Assembly (NCBI RefSeq): GCF_004341365.1 | Contig: NZ_SLXH01000010.1 | Location: forward strand, 54,616-118,615 | From: Simplicispira metamorpha | GTDB taxonomy: Bacteria > Pseudomonadota > Gammaproteobacteria > Burkholderiales > Burkholderiaceae_C | Length of the DNA: 64,000 nucleotides | Reading direction: 5' to 3' | Part shown: positions 44,456-53,718 of the stretch, piece after piece | Numbering within the stretch: the first letter of the stretch is position 1 | Layout: every line of letters begins with the position of its first letter | The notes under the pieces: generated by a model | Databases searched by the model: none | Told to the model about the DNA's origin: nothing | The model's input: the letters and a program-made list of their open reading frames with translations, nothing else | Made by a program: the position numbers and the translations under genes

Positions 44456-45787
44456 TCAGGGGGGGGCGCGGCCGATGGCGTGGTATTCGATACCTAGCGC
44501 CTTTATCGCTGCGGGTTCAAAGAGGTTGCGGCCATCGAAGATGATTGGCTGGCGCAGGGCGATGGCTAGGTGGGCAAAGTCGGGGCTGTGGAATTCTTTC
44601 CATTCGGTCACGATGATGAGTGCGTCCGCACCTTCGAGTGCGCTGGTGGCCTGGCTCACCAGGTGCAGGCCGGGACGCTCGCCCAACACCCGACGTGCCT
44701 GGGCCAGGGCCACCGGGTCGTAGGCGGCTACTTCAGCGCCGCGTGCGAGTAGGTGTTCGATGATGACCAGACTCGGGGCTTCGCGCATGTCGTCCGTACC
44801 CGGTTTGAAGGCCAGGCCCCATAAGGCAAAACGTCGGTCGCAAAGATCGGGGCCGAAGCGCGCCACGATCTTGTCGATCAGCACCTGTTTCTGTCTCTCG
44901 TTGACAGCCTGCACTGCGTGCAGAATGTGCAGCGCTTGTCCGGCTTCCTGCGCTGCATGCACCAGGGCTTTCACATCCTTGGGGAAGCACGAGCCGCCAT
45001 AGCCCGTGCCAGCATAGAGAAAATGTGTGCCGATGCGTGGGTCTGTGCCCATGCCCGTGCGCACCTGCTCGATGTCGGCCCCCAGTTTCTCTGCCAGTAG
45101 AGCCAGTTCGTTCATGAAGCTGATGCGCGTGGCCAGCATGGCGTTAGATGCGTACTTGGTGAATTCCGCGCTGCGGATGTCCATCAGGATGAAGCGGTCG
45201 CGATTGCGCATGAAGGGCGCATAGAGCATGCGCAAGGCCTGCGCGGCCTGTTCATTGTCGGCGCCCACGATCACGCGGTCGGGGCGCATGAAGTCCTGCA
45301 CGGCGGAGCCCTCCTTCAGGAACTCGGGGTTGGATGTCACCGAGAACGCCAGCTCTGGCAGGCCGCGCGCCAGCAGCACCCGCGCGATCACTTCGCGTAC
45401 CCGATCCGCAGTGCCCACGGGGACGGTGCTCTTGTTCACGATGAGCCGGGGCTCCTGCATACGCTCGGCGATGGCCTGTGCTGCTGCGAGCACGTGCTGT
45501 AGGTCAGCCGATCCGTCCTCGTCTGCGGGTGTGCCTACGGCGATGAACTGCACGCTGCCATGCGCCACGGCGCGGTTCACGTCGTCGGTGAAGGTCAACC
45601 GACCGCCGCGCGTATTGCGCAGCACGAGGTCGAGTAGGCCGGGCTCATGGATGGGCAGCAGGCCGTTCTGCAATGCGGCGATATGCCCGGGGTTGCTGTC
45701 CAGGCAGACCACCTGGTTGCCCATCTCCGCAAGGCAGGCCCCCGTGACCAAGCCTACATAACCGGTTCCGACGACAGTGATTTTCAT
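44456..45787 (-). CDS. ugd: UDP-glucose 6-dehydrogenase
   Basis: Oxidises UDP-glucose to UDP-glucuronate for surface glycans. The 443-residue protein has the Rossmann motif [66 protein letters not shown], the catalytic Cys267 in [16 protein letters not shown], and [17 protein letters not shown]. It is transcribed with the aminotransferase 9 bp downstream. A pure UDP-sugar dehydrogenase for another substrate is possible, but the motif set matches Ugd/Udg. Confidence 0.94.
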   Translation of the reverse strand: MKITVVGTGYVGLVTGACLAEMGNQVVCLDSNPGHIAALQNGLLPIHEPGLLDLVLRNTRGGRLTFTDDVNRAVAHGSVQFIAVGTPADEDGSADLQHVLAAAQAIAERMQEPRLIVNKSTVPVGTADRVREVIARVLLARGLPELAFSVTSNPEFLKEGSAVQDFMRPDRVIVGADNEQAAQALRMLYAPFMRNRDRFILMDIRSAEFTKYASNAMLATRISFMNELALLAEKLGADIEQVRTGMGTDPRIGTHFLYAGTGYGGSCFPKDVKALVHAAQEAGQALHILHAVQAVNERQKQVLIDKIVARFGPDLCDRRFALWGLAFKPGTDDMREAPSLVIIEHLLARGAEVAAYDPVALAQARRVLGERPGLHLVSQATSALEGADALIIVTEWKEFHSPDFAHLAIALRQPIIFDGRNLFEPAAIKALGIEYHAIGRAPP

Positions 45788-45797
45788 GCTCAGGATT

Positions 45798-46496
45798 TCA
45801 CAGAGGTTTGACCGCCCAGGTTAGGCGGTGCGTGCGCAAGGGGGGGAGCAGCAGCGATGCCGGGGTGATGAGCCCGGCGGGCAGCCGTCGCGCAATCGGC
45901 GGCGCCAGCGTGAGCCGACGCGAATGCAGCCGTGCCCTGGGGAACAGCTCCCGCAGTTCGTCCAGCGGCAGCTTGCGTACATCCGGATTGTGTGGGTTGT
46001 TGACGACGAGGTCATACACCAGCACGCCGCCGCCTGGCGCCACCCAGCGCCACAGCGTGCGCGCGAACTGCTGCCGATAACCGGGGTCGAGCAGCGAGCT
46101 GAATACGGTGAATGCCAGCACGGCCTGCTGGCTGGCGTCGGCCACCGGTACCACGCAGGCGTCACCTTCTAGGACAGTCACCCCATCGGGCAGCAGGGCG
46201 CGTGCGGCGGTGGCGCGTTCTGGCAACAGTTCGATGCCGCCCAGCAGCCGGGGCGTGGCACCCAGGCGCAGCAGATCCAGCAGATTGCCGCCGCTGCCGC
46301 AGCCCACTTCGAGCAGGGTGCGATCGGCCAGGCTGGCCCAGCCATGGGCGCGCCACAGACGTGCCATGGCGTGCAAGCGCTCCTGCTGTGCCTGTAGGGC
46401 AGCCGCGTTGGCGTACAGGCTGTAGCGCTGCGCGTCTGCGCCGTTGTCGCGCCGCGCGTAGCGCGCCTGCACGGCGTGGATCTCAGGCGTGCTCAT
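45798..46496 (-). CDS. class I SAM-dependent methyltransferase
   Basis: A 232-residue methylase. The SAM-binding loop [19 protein letters not shown] is near residues 60-78, followed by [26 protein letters not shown] and [14 protein letters not shown]. The conserved part resembles small-molecule or sugar methyltransferases, so it may cap or modify a glycan. ATG at 46496 overlaps the stop of the glycosyltransferase gene, showing tight coupling in the operon. The target is unknown. Confidence 0.85.
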   Translation of the reverse strand: MSTPEIHAVQARYARRDNGADAQRYSLYANAAALQAQQERLHAMARLWRAHGWASLADRTLLEVGCGSGGNLLDLLRLGATPRLLGGIELLPERATAARALLPDGVTVLEGDACVVPVADASQQAVLAFTVFSSLLDPGYRQQFARTLWRWVAPGGGVLVYDLVVNNPHNPDVRKLPLDELRELFPRARLHSRRLTLAPPIARRLPAGLITPASLLLPPLRTHRLTWAVKPL

Positions 46497-47536
46497 CGCG
46501 TGATCTTCGCGAAATGCTGCGCCGGCGTGCGCTTGCGCAGCACATCCCACAAGCCTTGCCAGGTGCCCCAGCCGTAGCCCAGGTGGAAGGCGGCGATCAC
46601 GGCGGGCAGGCGCGGCAGCAGGCGCCAGGACCCGGCGGCGCGTGCCGCCACCACGCTCGCCAGCGCCAGATAGGCGCCATACAGCGCCACCAGTGCCGTG
46701 GCGGGCCAGGGCATCCAGTGCAGCAGCAGGGCACTCACGAGGAGCGCGGCGACGAACAGCGCGGGCACCAGCTGGCGCGGCGAGCCCGGCTGCCCGTGCT
46801 TGCGCACCACGAAGGGCCGCCAGTAGCCGTACTGCTGCTGCTGGGCGAAGAGGTGGCGCAGCGAGCCGCGCGGGTGGTAGACCGAGCGGATCGTGCCGCT
46901 CTGCCAGATGCGTCCGCCGCCCCGGCGCAGGCGCAGGTTGTGCTCGTCGTCCTGGTTGCGCACCAGCGCCTCGTCGAACAGGCCGAAGCGCGTGAACGCC
47001 TCGCGCCGCCAGCAGCCCAGGTACACGGTGTCGACCGCGCCCTCGTAGTCCTGGTAGCGCGAGCGAGCGCCGCCTACCACCCAGCGGCATTGGAACGCCG
47101 CAGCGATGGCTTCGCCCATGGGGCCGGTGCCCTGGGCGACCCAGGGGCCGCCCACGTTGTCGGCGCCACTGCGCTCCAGGGTGTCGATGCAACGGACCAG
47201 GTAGTCCGGGGCGAACTGGGTGTGGATGTCGAGCCGGGCGATCACCTCTCCCCGGGCGAGCGCGATGCAGGCATTGAGTCCGGTGGAGACGATGCGACCC
47301 GGGTTGTCCACCAGCACCAGCCGCCTGTCGCGCGCGCAGCGCTCCCGCAGGCACTCGCGCGTGCCGTCGTCGCTCTCGCCGTCAGCGATCAGCACTTCCA
47401 TGTGCCAGCCTGCGGGCAGTTGCTGGCGCAGCACCGAGTCGCAGAATGCGTCGATGAAGGCTGCCTCGTTGCGGCACGGGGCGATGACGCTGAGCAGGCG
47501 GGGCGCGGCGGGTATGTAGTCTGTTGCTGTCGTCAT
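46493..47536 (-). CDS. family 2 glycosyltransferase, ExoA-like
   Basis: A 347-residue inverting glycosyltransferase. The GT-A N-terminal domain has LSVIAPCRNEAAFIDAF, IADGESDDGTREC, the DxD-type motif RLDIHTQFAPDYL, and VRNQDDEHNLRLRRGGG. Membrane helices lie in the C-terminal third (about 245-295), with a final GYGWGTWQGLWDVLRK. The order and motifs match ExoA-type enzymes of exopolysaccharide assembly. Both ends overlap neighbouring genes by 4 bp. Confidence 0.9.
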   Translation of the reverse strand: MTTATDYIPAAPRLLSVIAPCRNEAAFIDAFCDSVLRQQLPAGWHMEVLIADGESDDGTRECLRERCARDRRLVLVDNPGRIVSTGLNACIALARGEVIARLDIHTQFAPDYLVRCIDTLERSGADNVGGPWVAQGTGPMGEAIAAAFQCRWVVGGARSRYQDYEGAVDTVYLGCWRREAFTRFGLFDEALVRNQDDEHNLRLRRGGGRIWQSGTIRSVYHPRGSLRHLFAQQQQYGYWRPFVVRKHGQPGSPRQLVPALFVAALLVSALLLHWMPWPATALVALYGAYLALASVVAARAAGSWRLLPRLPAVIAAFHLGYGWGTWQGLWDVLRKRTPAQHFAKITR

Positions 47537-48642
47537 GTGGATGTGTGGCCGCGTGCCATGGCTATCACCGTTTGGTAGCAATCCAGCATCTGGTCTACAC
47601 ACCGATGCCATTCGTAATGATTGAGTACATGCTGGCGGCCCTCGTAGCCCATGGCTTCGCGCAGTGGCGCGTTCAGCGCCAGCGCCTGTAGCGCATCTGC
47701 CAGCGCGGGCACGTTCTCGCGGGCTACAACCAAGCCTGTGCGGCCAGCGTCTACCACTTCAGGCAGCCCGCCTGCGTCGCTCACCACCACGGGTAGGCCA
47801 CAAGCCGAGGCTTCCACGGCGGCCACGCCGAAGCTTTCGCTGCGGCTTGGTGCAGCGAAGATGTCGAATTGGCGCAGCCACGAGGGCACCTGGCCGTGCG
47901 TGACATGGCCTGCGAAGTGAACGCGTGCCTGAAGTCCCAGTTGGGCCACCAACTGTTGTAGCGGGCCGTGCTCTGGGCCGTCCCCTACCAGCAGCAGTCG
48001 CAGCGGGCGCTCGGCGTCTAGGCGCAGCATCGCAGGGCTTTGTAGCAATTGGGCAAAGGCGCGCACCAGTAGATCTACGCCGTATGTGGGTGCGAGAGTC
48101 TTTACGATGCCAATGGTGAAGGGGCCAGTGGTGCGTTGGGGGGCGGGTGTGAACATGTCGCAGTCAACACCGAAGGGCGTAATGTGCGCCGACGGAGCGC
48201 CGGGAATCAGTCGCGCCACTTGCCGTGCCATAGCATGGCTGGTGGAGGCGATAGCCGTAGCACGTCGTAGGTTCCAGCGCAGCACCAAGCTCTTGAGTCT
48301 GGACTCATAGGGAAAGTCGTAGACATCGCTGCCCCACACAGAAAGCACGCAGGGATGGCATGTAGCCAAGGAAGCACTCAGGCCATACCCGCTGGCGTAA
48401 TGGGTATTCACGATGTCGGGCTGGATGTGAGCTAGCGCACGGCGCAGCGCTGGCACATTGCCCGCGTATCCCCAGGTGCGCTTGATGGGCAGCCAGGTCT
48501 TGGAGGCAAAGACAGGCGATACAGCGATGGCAGCGTCAGGGTGCTGTGAGATCAGATGGACCTCATGGTCACGGGCAGCCAGGGCATAAGCCCATCGCTG
48601 GTAGTGGATAACGTTGGCTGGGCCGAGTAGGGCAATCTTCAT
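47533..48642 (-). CDS. family 4 glycosyltransferase
   Basis: A 369-residue retaining GT-B glycosyltransferase. The N-terminal domain begins MKIALLGPANVIHYQRWAYAL. The C-terminal nucleotide-sugar domain has IGIVKTLAPTYGVDLLVRAF, LLLVGDGPEHGPL and FAAPSRSESFGVAAVEASACGLP with the E-x7-E pair. ATG at 48642 is in ATGA overlap with the flippase gene; longer upstream readings lack homology. Donor and acceptor are unknown. The gene is slightly less GC-rich than the housekeeping genes around the locus. Confidence 0.9.
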   Translation of the reverse strand: MKIALLGPANVIHYQRWAYALAARDHEVHLISQHPDAAIAVSPVFASKTWLPIKRTWGYAGNVPALRRALAHIQPDIVNTHYASGYGLSASLATCHPCVLSVWGSDVYDFPYESRLKSLVLRWNLRRATAIASTSHAMARQVARLIPGAPSAHITPFGVDCDMFTPAPQRTTGPFTIGIVKTLAPTYGVDLLVRAFAQLLQSPAMLRLDAERPLRLLLVGDGPEHGPLQQLVAQLGLQARVHFAGHVTHGQVPSWLRQFDIFAAPSRSESFGVAAVEASACGLPVVVSDAGGLPEVVDAGRTGLVVARENVPALADALQALALNAPLREAMGYEGRQHVLNHYEWHRCVDQMLDCYQTVIAMARGHTST

Positions 48643-49832
48643 GGGGTTAAAGAGGCGGGCTTGGTGGGCCATAGCCTCATGGTGCAGGCTAGCGCCATCA
48701 CGGCGCTTAGCGAGGCCAGAGCCCATGCCTGAGACAGAGCCTCCAAGTCTGCCGGGGGGGCAATGAGTATGGTGCCCATTAGGACAAGTAGGCGTGCGAG
48801 TTCGGCGGCTACAGCATGCCAAGGGCGGCCTTGGGCATTGCAGGCCACGCATGCGATGCGCAAGATGCTTTCAAGTACGGCAACGGCTGCGAAGTACCCG
48901 GCCACGTTCGCCAGTGCAGCGTATTCACTGAGCATCCTAGGCCAAGGTGCGAGTTGCAAGACTGAAACACACACTACCATGGCGGCAAGCACACCCAGGC
49001 CGTAGCGCAAAGCGGCCTTGGCAGGCGCTAGGGAGGTGTTACCAATCCAGTGCTTGAACAGCAGGGGGGCAGCATAGTTGGCTGGCGTGAGTACAACCTG
49101 AACACCCACAAGGCCCATTGCGAATAGTCCTGTGGCCTGCAAGCCCGACGTGGTTCCGATGTGGTGCAACCATAACGCAGGTGATGCACTGGTGAACACC
49201 GCAACGAGCCATGCTGCGGTGCTGAACCGCATAAGTGGGACTAAGCCCACAGAAGTGGCAGCCGTCGGCAGTGCGAGCTTGCGCGTCATTAGGGCCGCGA
49301 CTGCGGCGCTGGCCAGCCAGGCTAGGAAGAAGGGGAGGGTTGGGTCGGTGCCCGCCAGTGCCGCTATGCTGGCGACGGCTACGGCACCCAGCATCAGCAG
49401 CACCTGGGGCAAAACCGTGATTGCGTTGAAGGAGCTGCTTGCCAGCCCTGCGAGGATGGCGCCGCGCAGTATCCCGTGTGCAGTGCCTGCTGCCGTAGTA
49501 ATTGCCAGCAATACTAGCGTGGTGATGGCCATGCCCTCCGCGAAGAGACCGTAGGCTAGGGCCGACGTAATGCCTAGCAGCGCGGAGACCTGCGTTAACT
49601 GCACGGCCTTTTCTCGGGTGACCATGCCTTGACGTTGGAAATAGAGCAAGCCCTGCGGAATTCCCAGCATGGCGACCGCCATTAGCAGATCCAACGTGCT
49701 TTTGAGGCGGCTGAACGCGCCTTGGGCTGTCGCGCCAGCCAGCAGTCCGACTAGCACCACGGTGCCTAGGCTAGAGAGGGCGCCAAGACCTTGGAACAGC
49801 AGCGTCCAGCGCAGCTCATGGAATAGACTCAT
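48639..49832 (-). CDS. polysaccharide flippase-like membrane protein (Wzx/MATE-type)
   Basis: A 397-residue integral membrane protein with about ten to twelve predicted helices and almost no long soluble loops. It starts MSLFHELRWTLLFQGLGALSSLGTVV, as many polysaccharide-biosynthesis exporters do. Its place inside a glycosyltransferase operon makes a lipid-linked oligosaccharide flippase the best guess. No Wzy-like polymerase is seen nearby. It overlaps both neighbours by 4 bp (ATGA). Confidence 0.78.
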   Translation of the reverse strand: MSLFHELRWTLLFQGLGALSSLGTVVLVGLLAGATAQGAFSRLKSTLDLLMAVAMLGIPQGLLYFQRQGMVTREKAVQLTQVSALLGITSALAYGLFAEGMAITTLVLLAITTAAGTAHGILRGAILAGLASSSFNAITVLPQVLLMLGAVAVASIAALAGTDPTLPFFLAWLASAAVAALMTRKLALPTAATSVGLVPLMRFSTAAWLVAVFTSASPALWLHHIGTTSGLQATGLFAMGLVGVQVVLTPANYAAPLLFKHWIGNTSLAPAKAALRYGLGVLAAMVVCVSVLQLAPWPRMLSEYAALANVAGYFAAVAVLESILRIACVACNAQGRPWHAVAAELARLLVLMGTILIAPPADLEALSQAWALASLSAVMALACTMRLWPTKPASLTP

Positions 49833-50617
49833 GCTTGGGTTTCGGCAGCAGCAAACAGCGTTGAGGCGTGTAGCCGCCGCCCAAAGGCCGGGACGGCCCG
49901 CGCTGCCATATCCACCGCTGTCTTCGTCGCCTGGACTATCGGGTTGCCGGAATAGGCTTGGCCCAGTAGCTCGTGCCGCAGCGCCCTGCGCTTTGCTTCT
50001 ACGGGCAACTCATGAATCCATACCCGTTGCCAGCTGGTCACGTGCAGGCCCGCGCGAGCGAAAAGATCCAACCCCTGCGCCAGCGTGTAGCGCCGCAGGT
50101 GGCCTGATCCGTCCTGTGGGCCGTAGCGGCGCCGGTCATTGAGCCAGTTGCATTCCAGCGGTAGGTTTACGAGCACGGTTGTGCCTAGGTGTGCCGCGTC
50201 GCGTAAAAAGCCGACATCGTCTTCCACATGTTCAAGCACATCGCTGAGTATGACTGCGTCGAACCGGCGGGGCGCGAGTTCGCGAAAGTCGCCGTGGTGG
50301 AAGTCTGTGCCCGGGAAGCGTCGCCGCGCGGCTGCTACGTTCTCGGCTGAGATGTCACTGCCCGTACGCGTTACTGGGGCTGCGAGCGGAAAGTGTGCGA
50401 CCAGTTCGCCTGTCGCGCAGCCGATCTCTAGTACGCTGTGGGCTTGCCATCCGGGGGGGAGTTGCGCCAAGAGGTGTGGAATTTTGAAGTCCAGCACCTC
50501 TAGAAGGATCTGCCGCTGCTCGAATGAGCCGTCTAACCGTCGCTTGGCGTATTGCGCATGTCCGTCGTACAGAGCTTGGTAGTTGATGGTGGGCGTGCGG
50601 ATGTCAGTGGATGGCAT
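49829..50617 (-). CDS. class I SAM-dependent methyltransferase (glycan locus)
   Basis: A 262-residue methylase. It has LEIGCATGELVAHF (about 64-77), TGSDISAENVAAARRRFPG, the post-I Asp, AVILSDVLEHVEDDVGFLRDA and TTVLVNLPLECNWLNDRRRYGP. The HVEDD-type segment recalls UbiE/UbiG-like sugar methylases. It is the first gene of the tightly overlapping five-gene run down to 45798, with the run's promoter presumably in 50618-50870. The target is unknown. Confidence 0.85.
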   Translation of the reverse strand: MPSTDIRTPTINYQALYDGHAQYAKRRLDGSFEQRQILLEVLDFKIPHLLAQLPPGWQAHSVLEIGCATGELVAHFPLAAPVTRTGSDISAENVAAARRRFPGTDFHHGDFRELAPRRFDAVILSDVLEHVEDDVGFLRDAAHLGTTVLVNLPLECNWLNDRRRYGPQDGSGHLRRYTLAQGLDLFARAGLHVTSWQRVWIHELPVEAKRRALRHELLGQAYSGNPIVQATKTAVDMAARAVPAFGRRLHASTLFAAAETQA

Positions 50618-50869
50618 GACGGTATTTCTGCATTTCAGGGGCGAGCGGGAGCATAGCCTGCAACCTGACGACTCAGCAGGGCAGATATTGCGGCATGGTC
50701 TTCTGTGGCGCAGGCCTACGCGAGCGCCTCAAGGGCACAAGATAAAGTTTCCCAATCCAGGTGCCCCCAGCGTGCCCGAAGAATGCGCAGGTGCGCCGTC
50801 GGTATGGGGCTGTCGCTAGGGCAAACGCGGCACTGCTGCGCCACAGCATTGCTGCTATATGGTATTTTG
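50618..50869. other. non-coding gap upstream of the glycan five-gene run
   Basis: About 250 bp between the methyltransferase start and a repeat copy. No convincing gene is seen on either strand. It probably holds the promoter for the minus-strand operon. Local composition is more AT-rich near the repeat (50850-50930). Confidence 0.5.
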
Positions 50870-50930
50870 CTATTAGTAAAATAGCTGCTTGCGCTTTTTG
50901 CATAAGGGCTGGAAGCATATTTTTATGTCG
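50870..50930 (+). repeat. dispersed 60-bp repeat, copy 12
   Basis: Direct copy: AAAATAGCTGCTTGCGC, AAGGGCTGGAAGC and a TTTTTATG tail. It supplies the stop codon of the CapD-like gene (TTA at 50923 read on the minus strand). Confidence 0.82.
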
Positions 50931-52884
50931 AAATGGTTGCTGCGAAATGCTCGTTGTCAGCGTGAAGCTGCGTGGTTTTTGGGCGGTAACCCGGCACCAG
51001 TTGGATGAGCCCGTCTTTCAGGGCCGCCGCATCGCCAGCGTGTGCGGCGGCCCGCAGCGATTCCAGCAGGGGCTGTAGCGCTGGCCATGGCAGGTATTCC
51101 TCCCGCGCGCGCAAGATGCGCGGGTGTGCAGTGGGCAGGGGGTTGTCGCCAATGAGCAGTTCTTCGTAGAGTTTTTCGCCAGGGCGCAGGCCGGTGAAGG
51201 TGATGGCGATGTCGCCATCCGGGTGTTGGGCATCGCGTACCGTCAGACCCGACAGTGCCACCATGCGCTGGGCCAGCTCAAGGATTTTGATGGGCGCGCC
51301 CATGTCCAGCACGAACACGTCGCCGCCCTCGGCCATGGCGCCCGCTTGCAGCACCAGTTGCGCTGCTTCGGGGATGGTCATGAAGTAGCGCGTCACTTCC
51401 GGGTGGGTGACGGTGACAGGGCCACCGGCGGCAATCTGGCGCCGAAACAGCGGGATCACGCTGCCGCTGGAGCCCAGCACGTTGCCAAAACGCACCATGG
51501 AAAACCGTGTGGGGCACTGCCACGGGACTTGGGGGTGGGGCTGATCGTTGGCGGTGGAAGTATCAAACGGGGCATGGGGTGCCGCCGTGATGGCTTGCAA
51601 AACCATCTCGGCTATGCGCTTGGTCGTGCCCATCACGTTCGTGGGGCGCACCGCCTTGTCGGTAGAAATCAGGACGAAATGCGCCACCTGGTGTTCCAGG
51701 GCTGCGCGCACCAGATTCAGGGTGCCAAAGACGTTGTTGCAGATGCCTTCGCCCATGTTGGCCTCGACCATGGGCACATGTTTGTAGGCTGCGGCGTGGT
51801 AAATGGCGTGCGGACGGTAGCTGTGGCACAACTCGGCCATGCGCTGCGGGTTGGTGATGTTGGCCAGCAGCGGCACCAGGGTGCAGGTGCTGGCGTTGTG
51901 CGGGCTGTTGTGCGTTTGCAATTCCTGGTGGATGCTGTAGAGCGCGTATTCGCTGTGCTCTACGAGCAGCAAGCGGGCGGGCGCTTCGTTCAGGATTTGA
52001 CGGCACAGTTCGCTGCCTATGCTGCCGCCAGCGCCAGTCACCATCACGGTTTTGCCGGCCAGGTTGCGTTGCAGCAGCGCAGGGTCGGGGGGGACGGGTT
52101 CGCGGCCCAGCAGGTCTTCGATGTCCAGGTCCTGAAAATCTGCCACCGTGACGCGCCCGCTGGCCAGGTCGCTCAGACCGGGCAAGGTGCGCACGCGCAC
52201 GGGTACATCGTGCAGGCTGGCAATGATCTGGTGCCTGCGCTGGCGGCTGGCGCTGGGCAGGGCCAGCAGCACATCGGTGGTGCCCAGGCGCTGTACCAGC
52301 GCAGGCAGGGCACTGGGGGCATACACCGGCGCACCATTGATGCTGCGGCCCACTTTGTCGGTATCGTCGTCGATAAAGCCTTGCAGCAGGTAGTGCCGGG
52401 TGCCCTGGATACCCGCTGCCGTCTGGGCGCCGGCGTGACCAGCGCCATAAATCAGCAAGCGGTGGCGGGTTTGCTGCGGCCGCCCAGCCAGCAGCAGCCA
52501 GCCCAGTGCGCGGCTGCTGCCTACCATGAGCAGCAAAATCAGTGGCTGCAAAATGCCCACGCTGCGCGGCACACCTTCCCACTGGGCCACCAGCAAAATG
52601 GCCAGCAGCAGCACGCCATACAGTGCCACGGCCTGGCCGGTGGTGATCAGGGCGGTGATGCCGGTGTAGCGAAAGATGGCGCGGTACAGCCCAAAGCGCA
52701 CAAAAATAGGGAACGCCAGCGCAGGTGCCAGCGCATACACCGGCCATTGCAGGCCCTCAGGCCAGTGCAGCATCTCCAGGCGCAGGCTGAAGGCCAGCCA
52801 CATGGCCAGCACGCCCATGCAGGCGTCCAGCACCACCACAAACAGGCGCTTGGCGGCCCGGGGCCATTGCAAAAGGTGGTTCAT
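50923..52884 (-). CDS. CapD/WbpM/PglF-type membrane-bound nucleotide-sugar 4,6-dehydratase
   Basis: A 653-residue membrane enzyme. About four N-terminal helices (about 12-125) are followed by a CoA-binding-like fold (LIYGAGHAGAQTAAG). The SDR domain has VMVTGAGGSIGSELCRQIL, AAAYKHVPMVE, STDKAVRPTNVMGTTKRIAEM and FGNVLGSSGSVIPLF. Homologues convert UDP-GlcNAc to the 4-keto-6-deoxy sugar, the substrate of the aminotransferase at 43280. ATG at 52884 is used; a TTG start at 52932 would give a longer form. It stands apart from the five-gene run and probably has its own promoter. Confidence 0.9.
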   Translation of the reverse strand: MNHLLQWPRAAKRLFVVVLDACMGVLAMWLAFSLRLEMLHWPEGLQWPVYALAPALAFPIFVRFGLYRAIFRYTGITALITTGQAVALYGVLLLAILLVAQWEGVPRSVGILQPLILLLMVGSSRALGWLLLAGRPQQTRHRLLIYGAGHAGAQTAAGIQGTRHYLLQGFIDDDTDKVGRSINGAPVYAPSALPALVQRLGTTDVLLALPSASRQRRHQIIASLHDVPVRVRTLPGLSDLASGRVTVADFQDLDIEDLLGREPVPPDPALLQRNLAGKTVMVTGAGGSIGSELCRQILNEAPARLLLVEHSEYALYSIHQELQTHNSPHNASTCTLVPLLANITNPQRMAELCHSYRPHAIYHAAAYKHVPMVEANMGEGICNNVFGTLNLVRAALEHQVAHFVLISTDKAVRPTNVMGTTKRIAEMVLQAITAAPHAPFDTSTANDQPHPQVPWQCPTRFSMVRFGNVLGSSGSVIPLFRRQIAAGGPVTVTHPEVTRYFMTIPEAAQLVLQAGAMAEGGDVFVLDMGAPIKILELAQRMVALSGLTVRDAQHPDGDIAITFTGLRPGEKLYEELLIGDNPLPTAHPRILRAREEYLPWPALQPLLESLRAAAHAGDAAALKDGLIQLVPGYRPKTTQLHADNEHFAATIST

Positions 52885-52921
52885 CAGCGGGCGCGCAGTC
52901 GTGGCCGTGCAGTGGGCGCTG

Positions 52922-53557
52922 TCATAAGGCAATGCCGGTGCGCTCCAGCACGTCGCCCACCAGCTCCAGCCGCACCAGTGGGTTGTCCAGCTCCATCAGT
53001 TGTTGTTTGAGTGCCAGCGGCACGGGCAGCAGCTCGCACCAGCGGTTGGCCACCCAGCCACAGTCTTGCAGTTGGGCGCTGGTGGGGGTGATAGCCCTGG
53101 CGTCATCGGGGTGGCGTTGGCGCAAGGTGGCCAATACCTGGGCCAGCGCGGCGGCGGTCTTGCGCAGGTCTTCGGGGATGGGCACGGGCAGGTCGTCGGC
53201 CAACTGCTCTACATCAGCCACCCACAGCCCGTGCGCCAGCAAACTGCTGCGCACGATGCGAAAGCGCTGGCCGCCCCGGCCCAGCAACGTGAGCAGGCCG
53301 GGCTGCGGACTGCTCAGTTGCTCGATGCTGGCCAGCGTGCCCACGCCATGGAACTGCTCCTGGGGTGCACCTGCGCGGCGCACCTCGTCACCGCTGTGCA
53401 GGCAGACCACCCCGAACGGGGCTCCCGCCTGTTGGCATTTGCGCACCATGTCCAGGTAGCGCACTTCAAAAACCCGCAGCGCCAGAATGCCGCCTGGAAA
53501 CAGCACGGCTTGCAGCGGAAGCAGCGGCAAAGAGGTCAGTGTGAGGCGTTGCGTCAT
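52922..53557 (-). CDS. Lon N-terminal (LAN) domain protein
   Basis: A 211-residue protein made of a single Lon-type substrate-binding domain, without the AAA or protease parts. It has LPLLPLQAVLFPGGILALRVFEVRYLDM, PFGVVCLHSGDEVR, FHGVGTLASIEQL and LLTLLGRGGQRFRI. The family is widespread in betaproteobacteria and of unknown function, often suggested to bind unfolded protein. Starts at 53584 or 53557 are possible; the latter gives MTQRLTLTSLPLLPL. It ends 37 bp from the CapD-like start. Confidence 0.88.
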   Translation of the reverse strand: MTQRLTLTSLPLLPLQAVLFPGGILALRVFEVRYLDMVRKCQQAGAPFGVVCLHSGDEVRRAGAPQEQFHGVGTLASIEQLSSPQPGLLTLLGRGGQRFRIVRSSLLAHGLWVADVEQLADDLPVPIPEDLRKTAAALAQVLATLRQRHPDDARAITPTSAQLQDCGWVANRWCELLPVPLALKQQLMELDNPLVRLELVGDVLERTGIAL

Positions 53558-53718
53558 GGTGGCTAGGCGTGATGTGGCTATCATCCCACGGCGCAATGCA
53601 CTTGAGGAGCCGCCTTGGTCGCCAAGAGCAGGCCCCGTTTTGAAACCGCCCCCTTTAGGGCAACTCCCGTTGATCTGGTGGCAGGCCATCTCTGCCCCAT
53701 TCGCCCAAGCAAACCAAC

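Noticed and set aside
45798..47354. A 518-codon minus-strand reading frame spanning the methyltransferase and part of the GT2 gene
   Set aside because: Only the last 232 codons have homology; the rest is Arg/Pro/Gly-rich shadow of the GT2 gene in another frame.
48425..48465. Repeat copy in the GT4 gene (GAGCTAGCGCACGG)
   Set aside because: The upstream ATAGCTGC part and the AGAGCC arm are missing; the similarity is limited to CTAGCGC.
50673..50918. Short minus-strand frame (81 codons) in the gap before the glycan operon
   Set aside because: It starts inside a dispersed repeat, has no recognisable features and no ribosome binding site.
51124..53010. A 628-codon plus-strand reading frame opposite the CapD-like gene
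   Set aside because: Gln/His/Ala-rich antisense shadow without any domain; the minus strand carries the full set of dehydratase motifs.
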